DNA from: Rhodopseudomonas sp. P2A-2r
GTDB lineage: Bacteria; Pseudomonadota; Alphaproteobacteria; Rhizobiales; Xanthobacteraceae
Reading direction: 5' to 3'
NCBI RefSeq assembly: GCF_026015985.1
Contig: NZ_CP110389.1
Coordinates: forward strand, 4,434,001-4,498,000
DNA: 64,000 bases
Below the pieces are notes generated by a model. The model did not search any database and was not told the origin of the DNA. It saw nothing but the letters and a program-made list of their open reading frames with translations. Each line of letters starts with the position of its first letter. Position 1 is the first letter of the stretch. Shown piece after piece: positions 56,578 to 64,000 of the stretch. The position numbers and the translations under genes were made by a program.

Positions 56578-59349
56578 ATGCGCCCGTCGCGACGCGCCTT
56601 CGTGAAGTGGATGACGGCGGGCGGCATTTCGCTCAGCCTCTCGCGGCTCGCCCAAGCCGAAGATATCGCCTTCGATACGCGCGAGACGCTGCCAGGGCGC
56701 AATGCCTTCAATCCGGCGGCCAAGGGCGCCGGTCGCGTCGATGGCGTCGCCAAGGTCACCGGTGCAAAACTCTATGCATCCGATTTCCGCGCCGCGGACA
56801 TGCCGGGCTGGCCCTCCACCACGTCCCACGCGGTCCTGATCCGCGCGCCTGACGCGACCCACGTCTATATCGGCATGGATCTGGCGCGCCTCACCGGCGC
56901 GATGAAGCCGACCGTGGTCGTCAGCGCGGCCGAGATCGACGGCATCGGCCTCAGCATCCCCGCTTTCTACACCGGCGACCTGTTCTGCCCGCTCGGCAAG
57001 ACGCCGCTCTATATGGGGCAGCCCGTCGCGCTGCTGATCTTCGACACGTTCGATGCTTTCGACCGCGCGCGCCTTGCCCTGCGCGACAACACCTTTGTGA
57101 GATTCGGCGAGGAGACGGGCCCGGTATCGCAGCCGCCGTTCGCCGCGTTCCGTTTCACCCGGGTCGCCGGCCCCACGCCGGATGCGCCCGACGTCTATTC
57201 GCCGATCATGGCCGGCTGGGTCAGCCCTGGCAAAATCCAGAACACCGAACTGCCAGTATGGGCACCGTTCGCCAAGGAAACGACGAAGCCCTACGGCGAA
57301 GCCGCCCGCCATGGCGAGGCCATTCGCGCCGGCCTCGACGCCAGCAATCCGGACATGCTGGTGCTGGATCGCCAGTTCGATACCCAGTCGATCGATCCGA
57401 TGTTCCTGGAGCCCGAAGCCGCCCTCGGCTGGTACGATGCGGGCAGCAAGCAGCTCGAACTGGTGCTCGGCGTGCAGTCGCCCTACGATACCACGGAATC
57501 GCTCGGCGAGTTGTTCGGCAAGGCAAAGGCGCCGTTCAAGCCCGCAAAAATCCATTCGAACTACGCCCATATGGGCGGCGGCTTCGGCGGTCGCGACCAC
57601 ACGCCGTTCGTGTTCTACATCGCGCTCGCCGCCATGTTCTTTCCGGGCCGCCCGGTACGGCTGGCCCATGATCGCTACCAGCAGTTTCAGGGCGGCATCA
57701 AGCGCCACGCCATCAAGATGCACTCGCGGATCGGCATCGACCGCAAGACCGGCAAGATCCTCGCTTTCGCCGCCGATCATGTGCTCGATGGCGGCGGCCT
57801 CGCCAACTTCTCGCCCAACGTCGCGACCGTCGCCGCCAACGCCGCGCTCGGCATCTATGACGTGCCGAAGGTCGACGTCACCACGGTGGCACTGCATTCC
57901 CGCGGCGTGACCGCCGGATCGATGCGTGGCTACGGCACGCTGCAGACCATGAGCGCCATCGAGGTGCTGGTCGACGAAGCCGCCGCCGAACTCAAACTGG
58001 ATCCGATCGATTTCCGCCGCCGCAACGCGCTGAAGCAGGATGGCCGCACCCTCGCCGGCAATCGCTACATCGTCTCGGTGCGCACGCCTGAAATTCTCGA
58101 TAAGCTCGAGCAGCACGCGATCTGGCAGAACCGCGTCGCCGAAAAATCAAAGGCCAAGCCCGGCTTCCTGGTCGGCACCGGCGTCGCCGTCGCCACCAAG
58201 GACTACGGCACCGGCGGCGACTGTTCCAACGGGCGCGTCGAACTCGGGCCCGACGGACACATCGCGATCTGGAACGATCACACCGAGATGGGGACCGGCG
58301 TCGGCACTGCGCTGGCCAACCGCGTGGCGCTGCACCTCGGCGGCACCTCCGATGAAGTCGCGGTCGCCCAGGTCGGCGCGTTCGATGCGCTCGGCATGAT
58401 CACCTCCGGCGATTCCTACACTATGGATCAGAAGACGCAGGACGCGGCGGAGAAGAACCCGTGCTGGGTGCCGGCCATCAGTTCGGCGACTTCCGCCTCG
58501 ATCGGCGCCCATGTCGGCACGCATGCACCGGCGGAAGCCGCCAAGGTGATCTTCCAGTTCGGCCTGTGGCCGGCAGCATTGCTGCTGTGGAAGATCGCGC
58601 CGACCGATCCACGCGCGAAGGAGTTCGCCAAGTCGCAGTGGAAGAACGGTGAGCTGACGTTTGCCGGGCTGCCGCCGTTGCCGCTGAAAATGCTAGCTGC
58701 CACCGCGCATGCGCGCGGCCTGGTCACCGGCGCCATGGCCCACGGCTTCTCGCGCTGGGAATGGTCGCGGGGGCGCTTCCAGCTGGGCGGCGTGCCGTAC
58801 CGTGCCGAGATCGACGCGCTGGCGGTGCGCCGCGGCAACGGGCCGTTCCAACGGCTCGACCGCGTCAGCGTCAAGTTTCCGCCGACCGGCAACAACCGCA
58901 TCGGCACGTCGTACACGTCGATGTGCGGCACTGCCGTGCGCGTGGAGATCGAGAAGGCCACCGGTATTCTGAGGATCGCCAAGGCCTACAGCGTGCTCGA
59001 ATGCGGCCAGGCGCTGGTGCCGGAGTTGGTGCTCGGACAGGCGCAGGGCGGATTCGCCATGGGCGTCGGCTACGCGCTGCTGGAGACGCTGCCGCCGTTC
59101 GAGGGCGGCCCCGGCAACGGACAGTGGAATCTCGGGCAATATCTGATCGCGCGCGGCTCCGACCTGCCGCTGCAGGATCTGGAAATCGAGATGCTGCCGC
59201 CGCTGCCCGATGAAAAGCCAAAGGGCATTGCGGAAGTCGTCATGATCCCGGTCGTGCCGGCGCTGCTCAATGCCATCCATGACGCCACCGGCCGGCGCTT
59301 CCAGTCGCTGCCGGTGCCCCAAAGCCTGCTCAAGGGAGCGCTCGCGTGA
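56578..59349 (+). CDS. Exported molybdopterin-binding dehydrogenase subunit (IorB-type)
   Basis: A 923-residue large subunit of the one-piece type found in isoquinoline 1-oxidoreductase and membrane-linked aldehyde dehydrogenases. The start MRPSRRAFVKWMTAGGISLS is a Tat signal (SRRAFVK). Mo-cofactor stretches include MGGGFGGRDHTPFV and TAGSMRGYGTLQTM; the active-site Glu is probably the one in KGIAEVVMIP, where GEGG is not conserved. ATG 56578 was chosen because earlier in-frame codons lack the Tat start. It overlaps the FeS gene by GTGA. It acts in the periplasm and passes electrons to the cytochrome at 59902. Confidence 0.88.
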   Translation: MRPSRRAFVKWMTAGGISLSLSRLAQAEDIAFDTRETLPGRNAFNPAAKGAGRVDGVAKVTGAKLYASDFRAADMPGWPSTTSHAVLIRAPDATHVYIGMDLARLTGAMKPTVVVSAAEIDGIGLSIPAFYTGDLFCPLGKTPLYMGQPVALLIFDTFDAFDRARLALRDNTFVRFGEETGPVSQPPFAAFRFTRVAGPTPDAPDVYSPIMAGWVSPGKIQNTELPVWAPFAKETTKPYGEAARHGEAIRAGLDASNPDMLVLDRQFDTQSIDPMFLEPEAALGWYDAGSKQLELVLGVQSPYDTTESLGELFGKAKAPFKPAKIHSNYAHMGGGFGGRDHTPFVFYIALAAMFFPGRPVRLAHDRYQQFQGGIKRHAIKMHSRIGIDRKTGKILAFAADHVLDGGGLANFSPNVATVAANAALGIYDVPKVDVTTVALHSRGVTAGSMRGYGTLQTMSAIEVLVDEAAAELKLDPIDFRRRNALKQDGRTLAGNRYIVSVRTPEILDKLEQHAIWQNRVAEKSKAKPGFLVGTGVAVATKDYGTGGDCSNGRVELGPDGHIAIWNDHTEMGTGVGTALANRVALHLGGTSDEVAVAQVGAFDALGMITSGDSYTMDQKTQDAAEKNPCWVPAISSATSASIGAHVGTHAPAEAAKVIFQFGLWPAALLLWKIAPTDPRAKEFAKSQWKNGELTFAGLPPLPLKMLAATAHARGLVTGAMAHGFSRWEWSRGRFQLGGVPYRAEIDALAVRRGNGPFQRLDRVSVKFPPTGNNRIGTSYTSMCGTAVRVEIEKATGILRIAKAYSVLECGQALVPELVLGQAQGGFAMGVGYALLETLPPFEGGPGNGQWNLGQYLIARGSDLPLQDLEIEMLPPLPDEKPKGIAEVVMIPVVPALLNAIHDATGRRFQSLPVPQSLLKGALA

Positions 59350-59860
59350 CAGCACTGAGCATCACCATCAACGGCAAGGCGCATGGTCCCACCGAGGTGC
59401 GCGACGATCTCAGCATGAACGATTTTCTGCGCGAGCATCTCGGCATGACCGGCACCAAGTTCGGCTGCGGTGCCGCGCAGTGCCTGAGTTGCGCAGTCAT
59501 CGTCGACGCGCCGGACGGCACCAGCTCCACCAGCCCGACCTGCGTCGTCTCCGCGGCGAGCTTCAACGGCATGGCGATCCGCACCGTCGAGGGTCATGCG
59601 ACGGACGGCGAACTGACGGTTCTGCAAAGGCCTTCATCGAACACTTCGCGTTCCAGTGCGGCTACTGCACCGCCGGCTTCCTCAATGAGGGCCAGGTGCT
59701 GCTCGAACGCCTGGCGAAGACCCCGGTGGCGCGCGACGGGCTGGAGGCCTTGATCACCGAAGCGCTCGACGGCCACCTGTGCCGCTGCACCGGTTACATC
59801 AAGTACCATGAAGCCGTGCGCGACGTGATCCTCGCCGACCCGAAACGCTATCTCGTCTAG
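59346..59860 (+). CDS. [2Fe-2S] subunit of exported Mo-dehydrogenase (IorA-type, frameshifted)
   Basis: About 171 residues. The first cluster is held by [11 protein letters not shown] and TSPTC, the second by QCGYCTAG and HLCRCTGY. One A is missing at 59626-59628: CTGCAAAGGCC should read CTGCAAAAGGCC, giving [16 protein letters not shown]. It has no signal peptide and is probably carried out folded with the Tat-tagged Mo subunit. It starts with GTG 59346, overlapping that subunit's stop. Confidence 0.87.
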
Positions 59861-59901
59861 ACAAGACCGACGGCCGCATGACCGGCATCAGGAGCGACCA
59901 T

Positions 59902-60513
59902 ATGACCGAGATGCCGGGCAAGACCGTCGCGATGATTGCCGCGCTCGCGATCGGCATGCTCACCGGCTTTGCCGCGGCCGAACCCGGATCGAACGGGCTC
60001 GCCTCGCCGCAGAGCTTTGACGGCATCGCAGACGTCAATGCGCGCTCCGCCGCGATCTTCACCGAACTTGGCAAGGTGCTGACCAATCCGCGCTGCACCA
60101 ACTGCCATCCTGCCGGCGACAGGCCCTATCAAGGCGATCAGGCCAAGCTGCATCAGCCGCCGGTGGTTCGTGGCGTCGATGGCCACGGCACCGAGACCAT
60201 GCGCTGCGCCAGTTGCCACCGCGCCGCGAATTTCGATCCCGCCCGCACCCCGGGCCATCCGGAGTGGCATCTCGCGCCGCTGGAAATGGCCTGGCAGGGC
60301 AAGACCGTGGCGGAGATCTGCCAGCAGATCAAAGATCCCGCCCGCAACGGCAACCGTCCGGTGGAAGCGCTGATCGATCATATCGGCAAGGACACGCTGG
60401 TGGGTTGGGCCTGGCACCCGGGCTTCGGCCGCACGCCGGCGCCGGGCACGCAGGAACGGGCCGGCGCGCTGGTGACGGCCTGGGTCAAGACTGGCGCCGC
60501 TTGCCCGAACTAG
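59902..60513 (+). CDS. Periplasmic diheme cytochrome c
   Basis: A 203-residue exported protein. The signal segment is [16 protein letters not shown]. Two heme-binding motifs are CTNCH (65-69) and CASCH (102-106). AGGAG lies 7 bases before ATG 59902, so this start is preferred over an ATG 24 bases earlier. It directly follows the Mo and FeS subunits and is the evident electron acceptor, linking substrate oxidation to the respiratory chain. It is not a class I cytochrome c of standard length. Confidence 0.87.
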   Translation: MTEMPGKTVAMIAALAIGMLTGFAAAEPGSNGLASPQSFDGIADVNARSAAIFTELGKVLTNPRCTNCHPAGDRPYQGDQAKLHQPPVVRGVDGHGTETMRCASCHRAANFDPARTPGHPEWHLAPLEMAWQGKTVAEICQQIKDPARNGNRPVEALIDHIGKDTLVGWAWHPGFGRTPAPGTQERAGALVTAWVKTGAACPN

Positions 60514-60703
60514 TCTATCTGCCGAAACGCACGTCGTTGCTGCACCCCACCTGTGCAGTGCAGCGCGTTGACTCAGCCGGGCCGAACCTGAAACAACCCG
60601 GGATCAGCCGCGGGCAGCGGCGCGCCGTTGCGCCGCCTGCTCTCTCGCCGGCATTCGGCCATGAGGCACCGCCTCGACCGCCGATTCAGCAAGGGTTCTG
60701 CAT

Positions 60704-61965
60704 ATGACCACGGACAGACCGGATTCATCTGTCGATACGATCGTGCTCGGCGCCGGCATTGTCGGCGTCTCGGTGGCGGCACATGTGGCGAAACGCGGCC
60801 GCTCGGTGGTGCTGGTCGATCGTCGCCTGCCGGGTGAAGAATGCTCGTTCGGCAACGGCGGATTGATCCAGCGCGAAGGCGTTTTCCCGCATGCATTTCC
60901 GCACAGCATCCCGGATATCCTCCGCTACGGCATGAACCGGCAGAACGACGTCCGCTACCATCCCCTGGCACTTCTGCAGGTAGCGCCGTTCCTGTTTTCG
61001 TACTGGAAGAATTCGAGCCCGCAGAAATATCTGAGCCTGGTCCGGCAATACGCCAAGCTGATCGAGCACAGCGTGGCAGAGCATCAGGCGCTTGCCGCAG
61101 CCGCCGACGCCTCGCATCTGCTCAAAAGCGGCGGATGGCTCCGGGCGTTCCGCACACACAAGGCCCGCGATACCCGGCTGAAGCAGGCCGAGGTCATGCG
61201 CAGCGAATTCGGCCTGAACTATCGCAGCCTCGACGCAGTTGGCCTGCAGCAGGAGGAGCCCTATCTCGCGCCGGAGATGGTCGGCGCCATCGACTGGACC
61301 GATCCGTTCCGGATCGAGAGCCCGCATGCGCTGACCATGGCGTACTTCGCGCTGTTTCAGAAGCTGGGCGGACAATTCGTCCAGGGCGATGCCCGGACCT
61401 TCGCGGCAGACGGAGGGGCTGGCAGGTGACGACCGCCCATGGCGTCGTCCGTGCCGGCAGCGCGGTAGTGGCGCTCGGCGCATGGGCGCCGGATCTCACT
61501 ATGGCGCTCGGCTACAATCTGCCGCTGGCAGCGAAGCGCGGCTATCATATGCACTACAGCCCGGCCGGCGACGCCAGGCTGAACCGCCCGGTGCTCGACA
61601 CCGAGGGCGGTTATCTGCTGTCGCCCAATGTGCGCGGTATTCGTCTCACAACCGGCATCGAGTTCGCGCTGCCCAATGCGCCGCGCACGCCGGTTCAGCT
61701 CGGCGTGGTCGAGCCGCTGGCCCGCGCGCTGTTTCCGCTGGCCGATCGTGTCGATCCGGAGCCGTGGATGGGGCTGCGGCCCTGCACGCCCGACATGTTG
61801 CCGATCATCGGGCCCGCGCCACGGCATGCCGGGCTGTGGTTTGCGTTCGGCCATGCGCATCACGGGCTGACGCTGGGACCGGTGACGGGTCGTCTCATCG
61901 CCGAGATGATGACCAACGAAACGCCGTTCGTCGATCCCGCTCCGTTCGCTGCCGGACGTTTCTGA
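60704..61965 (+). CDS. DadA/DAO-family FAD-dependent oxidoreductase (frameshifted)
   Basis: About 420 residues of the D-amino-acid dehydrogenase type. The FAD loop is VLGAGIVGVSVAAHVAKRG, then LVDRRLPGEECSFGNGGLI. The C-terminal region has WMGLRPCTPDMLPIIGPAP and FGHAHHGLTLGP. One G is missing in the run at 61415-61418; repair gives ADGGGWQVTTAHGVV in place of a stop. AAGGG precedes ATG 60704. The substrate, a D-amino acid or N-substituted amine, is unknown. Confidence 0.87.
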
Positions 61966-62040
61966 TCGGCCACGTCAGCTTCGTGACAACACATTGAAGA
62001 AAAACGTACGGTTCGAGCGCTCGCAAGAATCGGACCTCAA

Positions 62041-62057
62041 CTGCGACTAAGTTGCAG
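62041..62057. promoter_or_regulatory. Palindrome upstream of CDF exporter, possible Fur-family metal box
   Basis: CTGCGACTAAGTTGCAG: 8-bp arms around a single A with one mismatch, 50 bases before the CDF start. The GCAACT/AGTTGC type of half-site fits a Fur/Mur/Zur-like metalloregulator, but this is a guess from symmetry and position. Confidence 0.45.
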
Positions 62058-62106
62058 TTGCGAACACGCGCGTTGACGTCGGCCGACGGGCTGATAAACC
62101 GCGCCC

Positions 62107-63492
62107 ATGAGCACCCCCACCATCACCCAGACCAAGACGCGCGTCGCCGTCATCTCGATCTTTGCCAGCGCCAGCATGACGGCGGCGAAGCTGATTGTCG
62201 GCATTGCCATCGGGAGTCTGTCGCTGATCTCCGAAGCGCTGCACAGTGCTGTCGATGTCGTGGCGACGGTCATCACATGGCTGGTGGTGCGTGTGTCCGA
62301 TCGGCCCGCCGACGACGAGCATCATTACGGTCACGGCAAGATCGAGAGCCTGTCGGCGCTCGGCGTCATTGCCATGCTCTACGTGCTGGCCGGCGGCATT
62401 CTGGTGCAGGCCTTCAGTCATCTGCGCGAAGGCGCTCCGCCGCCGACATTGTCGGCGCTGCCGTTCGTGGTGCTGCTGGTCGATATCGCGGTGAACTTCT
62501 GGCGCGCCCGCGCTCTGCACAGCGCAGCGCGCGACACCAAGAGCCAGGCGCTGGCCGCCGACGCCCTGCATTTTGCCTCCGACGTGCTCGGCTCCGGCGC
62601 CGTGATCATCGGCCTGACGCTGTCCGCTTTCGGCTATGCATGGGGCGACGCCGCGGCCGCCATCGGCGTTGCCGTCGTGATCTCGCTGCTCGGCCTGCGG
62701 CTGGCGCGCTCGACCGTGGAGACCCTGCTCGACCGTGCGCCGGAAGGCGCCGCCGAAAAGGCGTCGGCGGCCATTGCCGCCGTGCCTGGCGTCGTCGACA
62801 TCGAACGGCTGCGCGTCCGCATGGTGGGGACCATCCATTTCATCGATGCCATCGTCCACGTGCCCCGGATCTATCCGATCGACCGCATCGAGGACATCAA
62901 GCGCAAGGCGCAGGAGGCCGTCAGCCGCGTGCTCGACGATGCCGACCTGACTTTCACCGCCGTCCCGATCGCCGGCGACAACGAGAGCATTCGCGAGCGG
63001 ATCATGGTCATCGCACGCAATTCGGGCGTCGCAATTCATCACGTCACCGTTCACGACCTCGGCGGCCGGCTCACGGTCAGCATCGATCTCGAGGTCGACG
63101 GCGAGATGCCGCTCAACGCGGCGCACGACATCGCCCATGAACTGGAGCGCAATATCCGCGACGAGTTCGGCGCGGACGCCGAGGTCGACACCCACATCGA
63201 ACCGCTGCAGCCGGATCTGCCGCTAGGCACCGACGTGGCACCGGCGCGTGCCGAACAGATCAGCCAGGCGCTGGCGCGGTTCGCAGCCGGCGGCGCCATC
63301 AACGACATCCACAACGTGCGGGTGCGCGATACCGACGCCGGCGAGATCGTGAACTTCCATTGCCGGGCCGCGCCGACCATGAGCGTGATCGATGTCCACA
63401 ATGGCGTCGACGAGATCGAGCGCGCTTTGCGCGGCGCATTCCCCAGCGTGAAGCGCGTGATCAGTCACGCCGAACCGCAACGCAACGCCTGA
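62107..63492 (+). CDS. Cation diffusion facilitator (CDF) metal exporter with enlarged C-terminal domain
   Basis: A 461-residue exporter of divalent metals (Zn, Mn, Fe, Co or Ni). Six segments lie in residues 10-215. The two metal-site motifs are ALHSAVDVV in segment 2 and ALHFASDVLG in segment 5, with the histidine-rich DDEHHYGHGKIES between 2 and 3. Usual CDFs have about 300 residues. The extra 150 form what looks like a second and third cytoplasmic dimerisation-like repeat (FTAVPIAGDNESIRERI..., then HNVRVRDTDAGEIVNFH). The HxxxD sites are the Zn/Fe type, but the metal is not certain. Confidence 0.92.
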   Translation: MSTPTITQTKTRVAVISIFASASMTAAKLIVGIAIGSLSLISEALHSAVDVVATVITWLVVRVSDRPADDEHHYGHGKIESLSALGVIAMLYVLAGGILVQAFSHLREGAPPPTLSALPFVVLLVDIAVNFWRARALHSAARDTKSQALAADALHFASDVLGSGAVIIGLTLSAFGYAWGDAAAAIGVAVVISLLGLRLARSTVETLLDRAPEGAAEKASAAIAAVPGVVDIERLRVRMVGTIHFIDAIVHVPRIYPIDRIEDIKRKAQEAVSRVLDDADLTFTAVPIAGDNESIRERIMVIARNSGVAIHHVTVHDLGGRLTVSIDLEVDGEMPLNAAHDIAHELERNIRDEFGADAEVDTHIEPLQPDLPLGTDVAPARAEQISQALARFAAGGAINDIHNVRVRDTDAGEIVNFHCRAAPTMSVIDVHNGVDEIERALRGAFPSVKRVISHAEPQRNA

Positions 63493-63702
63493 ACACGCGG
63501 CGTTCCTGTTTCGGACTCATCAACGTCCGTATGATCACGAGCTGATCGCATAAATTTTCCCTTGGATAGAATTTATTTCACGTTAACGTTTCGTTGACTC
63601 TCGACAGCCCGGGCAATCTGGATTCAAATGAATCCGTTGATTCGAAGCGACGGGGCAGTCTTTTCGGTCAGAGTTCAGCGACAAAGCCGAGGGGGCTAAG
63701 CT

Positions 63703-64000
63703 ATGGCGCGCGCACACGCGGCGAGCGCGTGCGTCCAATCCGATTCGATCAAGGGATTGGCGCAGTCGATCGCGAAACCGGCCTATCATAGGCTATTGAT
63801 TGCGGAGCCGGCGCTCCGCCGCGCAGTGCCGACACTGATCATTGCATTTCTCATCACCATTTTCTTTGGCGCCTTCGTGCAGGTCCTGGATCAGGGCCGC
63901 CAGAAGCAGGCTTCCACCAAGCGCGACATGGCTGCGCTGGCCGACCTGCTCGGCGAGCGGCTTGAGCGCGTCGGCGCCGCGCAGCTGGACCGTGCAGCAT
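63703..64000 (+). CDS. N-terminal fragment of a membrane sensor protein
   Basis: The frame starts at ATG 63703 after GAGGGGG and runs off the window; 99 residues are visible. A basic N-terminal 40 residues precede one membrane segment (AVPTLIIAFLITIFFGAFVQVL), then a helix rich in charged residues (RQKQASTKRDMAALADLLGERLERV). This layout is usual for a PAS-type sensor histidine kinase of this family with a periplasmic sensing part, but the kinase domain is not in view. Confidence 0.55.
   Translation, partial: MARAHAASACVQSDSIKGLAQSIAKPAYHRLLIAEPALRRAVPTLIIAFLITIFFGAFVQVLDQGRQKQASTKRDMAALADLLGERLERVGAAQLDRAA

Overview
The window looks like chromosomal DNA of a Bradyrhizobium/Rhodopseudomonas-type alphaproteobacterium. 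It is GC-rich, nearly every gene has a Shine-Dalgarno site, many genes overlap by 4 bases (ATGA/GTGA), and the gaps carry the palindromic and mosaic repeats typical of this family. No tRNA, rRNA, CRISPR, insertion sequence or phage gene was recognised.

Layout. (1) 1-13967: an exopolysaccharide locus with an outer-membrane beta-barrel end, a Wzz/BY-kinase co-polymerase, a polymerase, four glycosyltransferases, two acyltransferases, a flippase, a reverse-strand exported GH10 xylanase-like enzyme and a small exported protein. (2) 14017-17914: serA, a zinc alcohol dehydrogenase and a gene-poor stretch with a decayed FAD oxidoreductase. (3) 17915-36282: a catabolic block of unknown substrate with a molybdenum hydroxylase (FAD, FeS and two different Mo subunits), an exported serine hydrolase, a MarR regulator, a Liv-type ABC transporter (LivH and LivM fused), an SDR lacking its usual catalytic residues, an enoyl-CoA hydratase, an alpha/beta hydrolase and a second, SsuABC-type ABC transporter; pncB follows. 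(4) 38024-52264: an oxalate-use regulon with an NDP-forming acyl-CoA ligase, a GntR regulator, oxc, frc, a 45-residue microprotein gene, a tripartite tricarboxylate-type (TTT) transporter, two OxlT-like antiporters and a CBS protein. (5) 52570-61965: oxidoreductases, including an exported Mo/FeS/diheme cytochrome c dehydrogenase. (6) A CDF metal exporter and the start of a membrane protein, probably a sensor kinase.

How it works together. Frc and Oxc form the classical oxalate cycle: formyl-CoA + oxalate gives oxalyl-CoA + formate, and oxalyl-CoA gives formyl-CoA + CO2. OxlT-like carriers would exchange oxalate for formate. The most striking signal is a 17-bp operator, TGGCAT-N5-ATACCA, found seven times between 40.2 and 51.8 kb. 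It lies ahead of the acyl-CoA ligase, gntR, the microprotein, the TTT operon, both antiporters and the CBS gene. Each copy sits just after a TTG-type -35-like element, so one GntR-family protein probably controls all of them. The regulon membership of the ligase, the TTT transporter, the microprotein and the CBS protein is the best candidate here for something undescribed.

Caution. At least fifteen genes carry a single frameshift. Thirteen are explained by one lost base, nearly all of them inside or next to a run of identical bases. This looks like sequencing or assembly error more than gene decay, so these genes are annotated as one interrupted CDS each.
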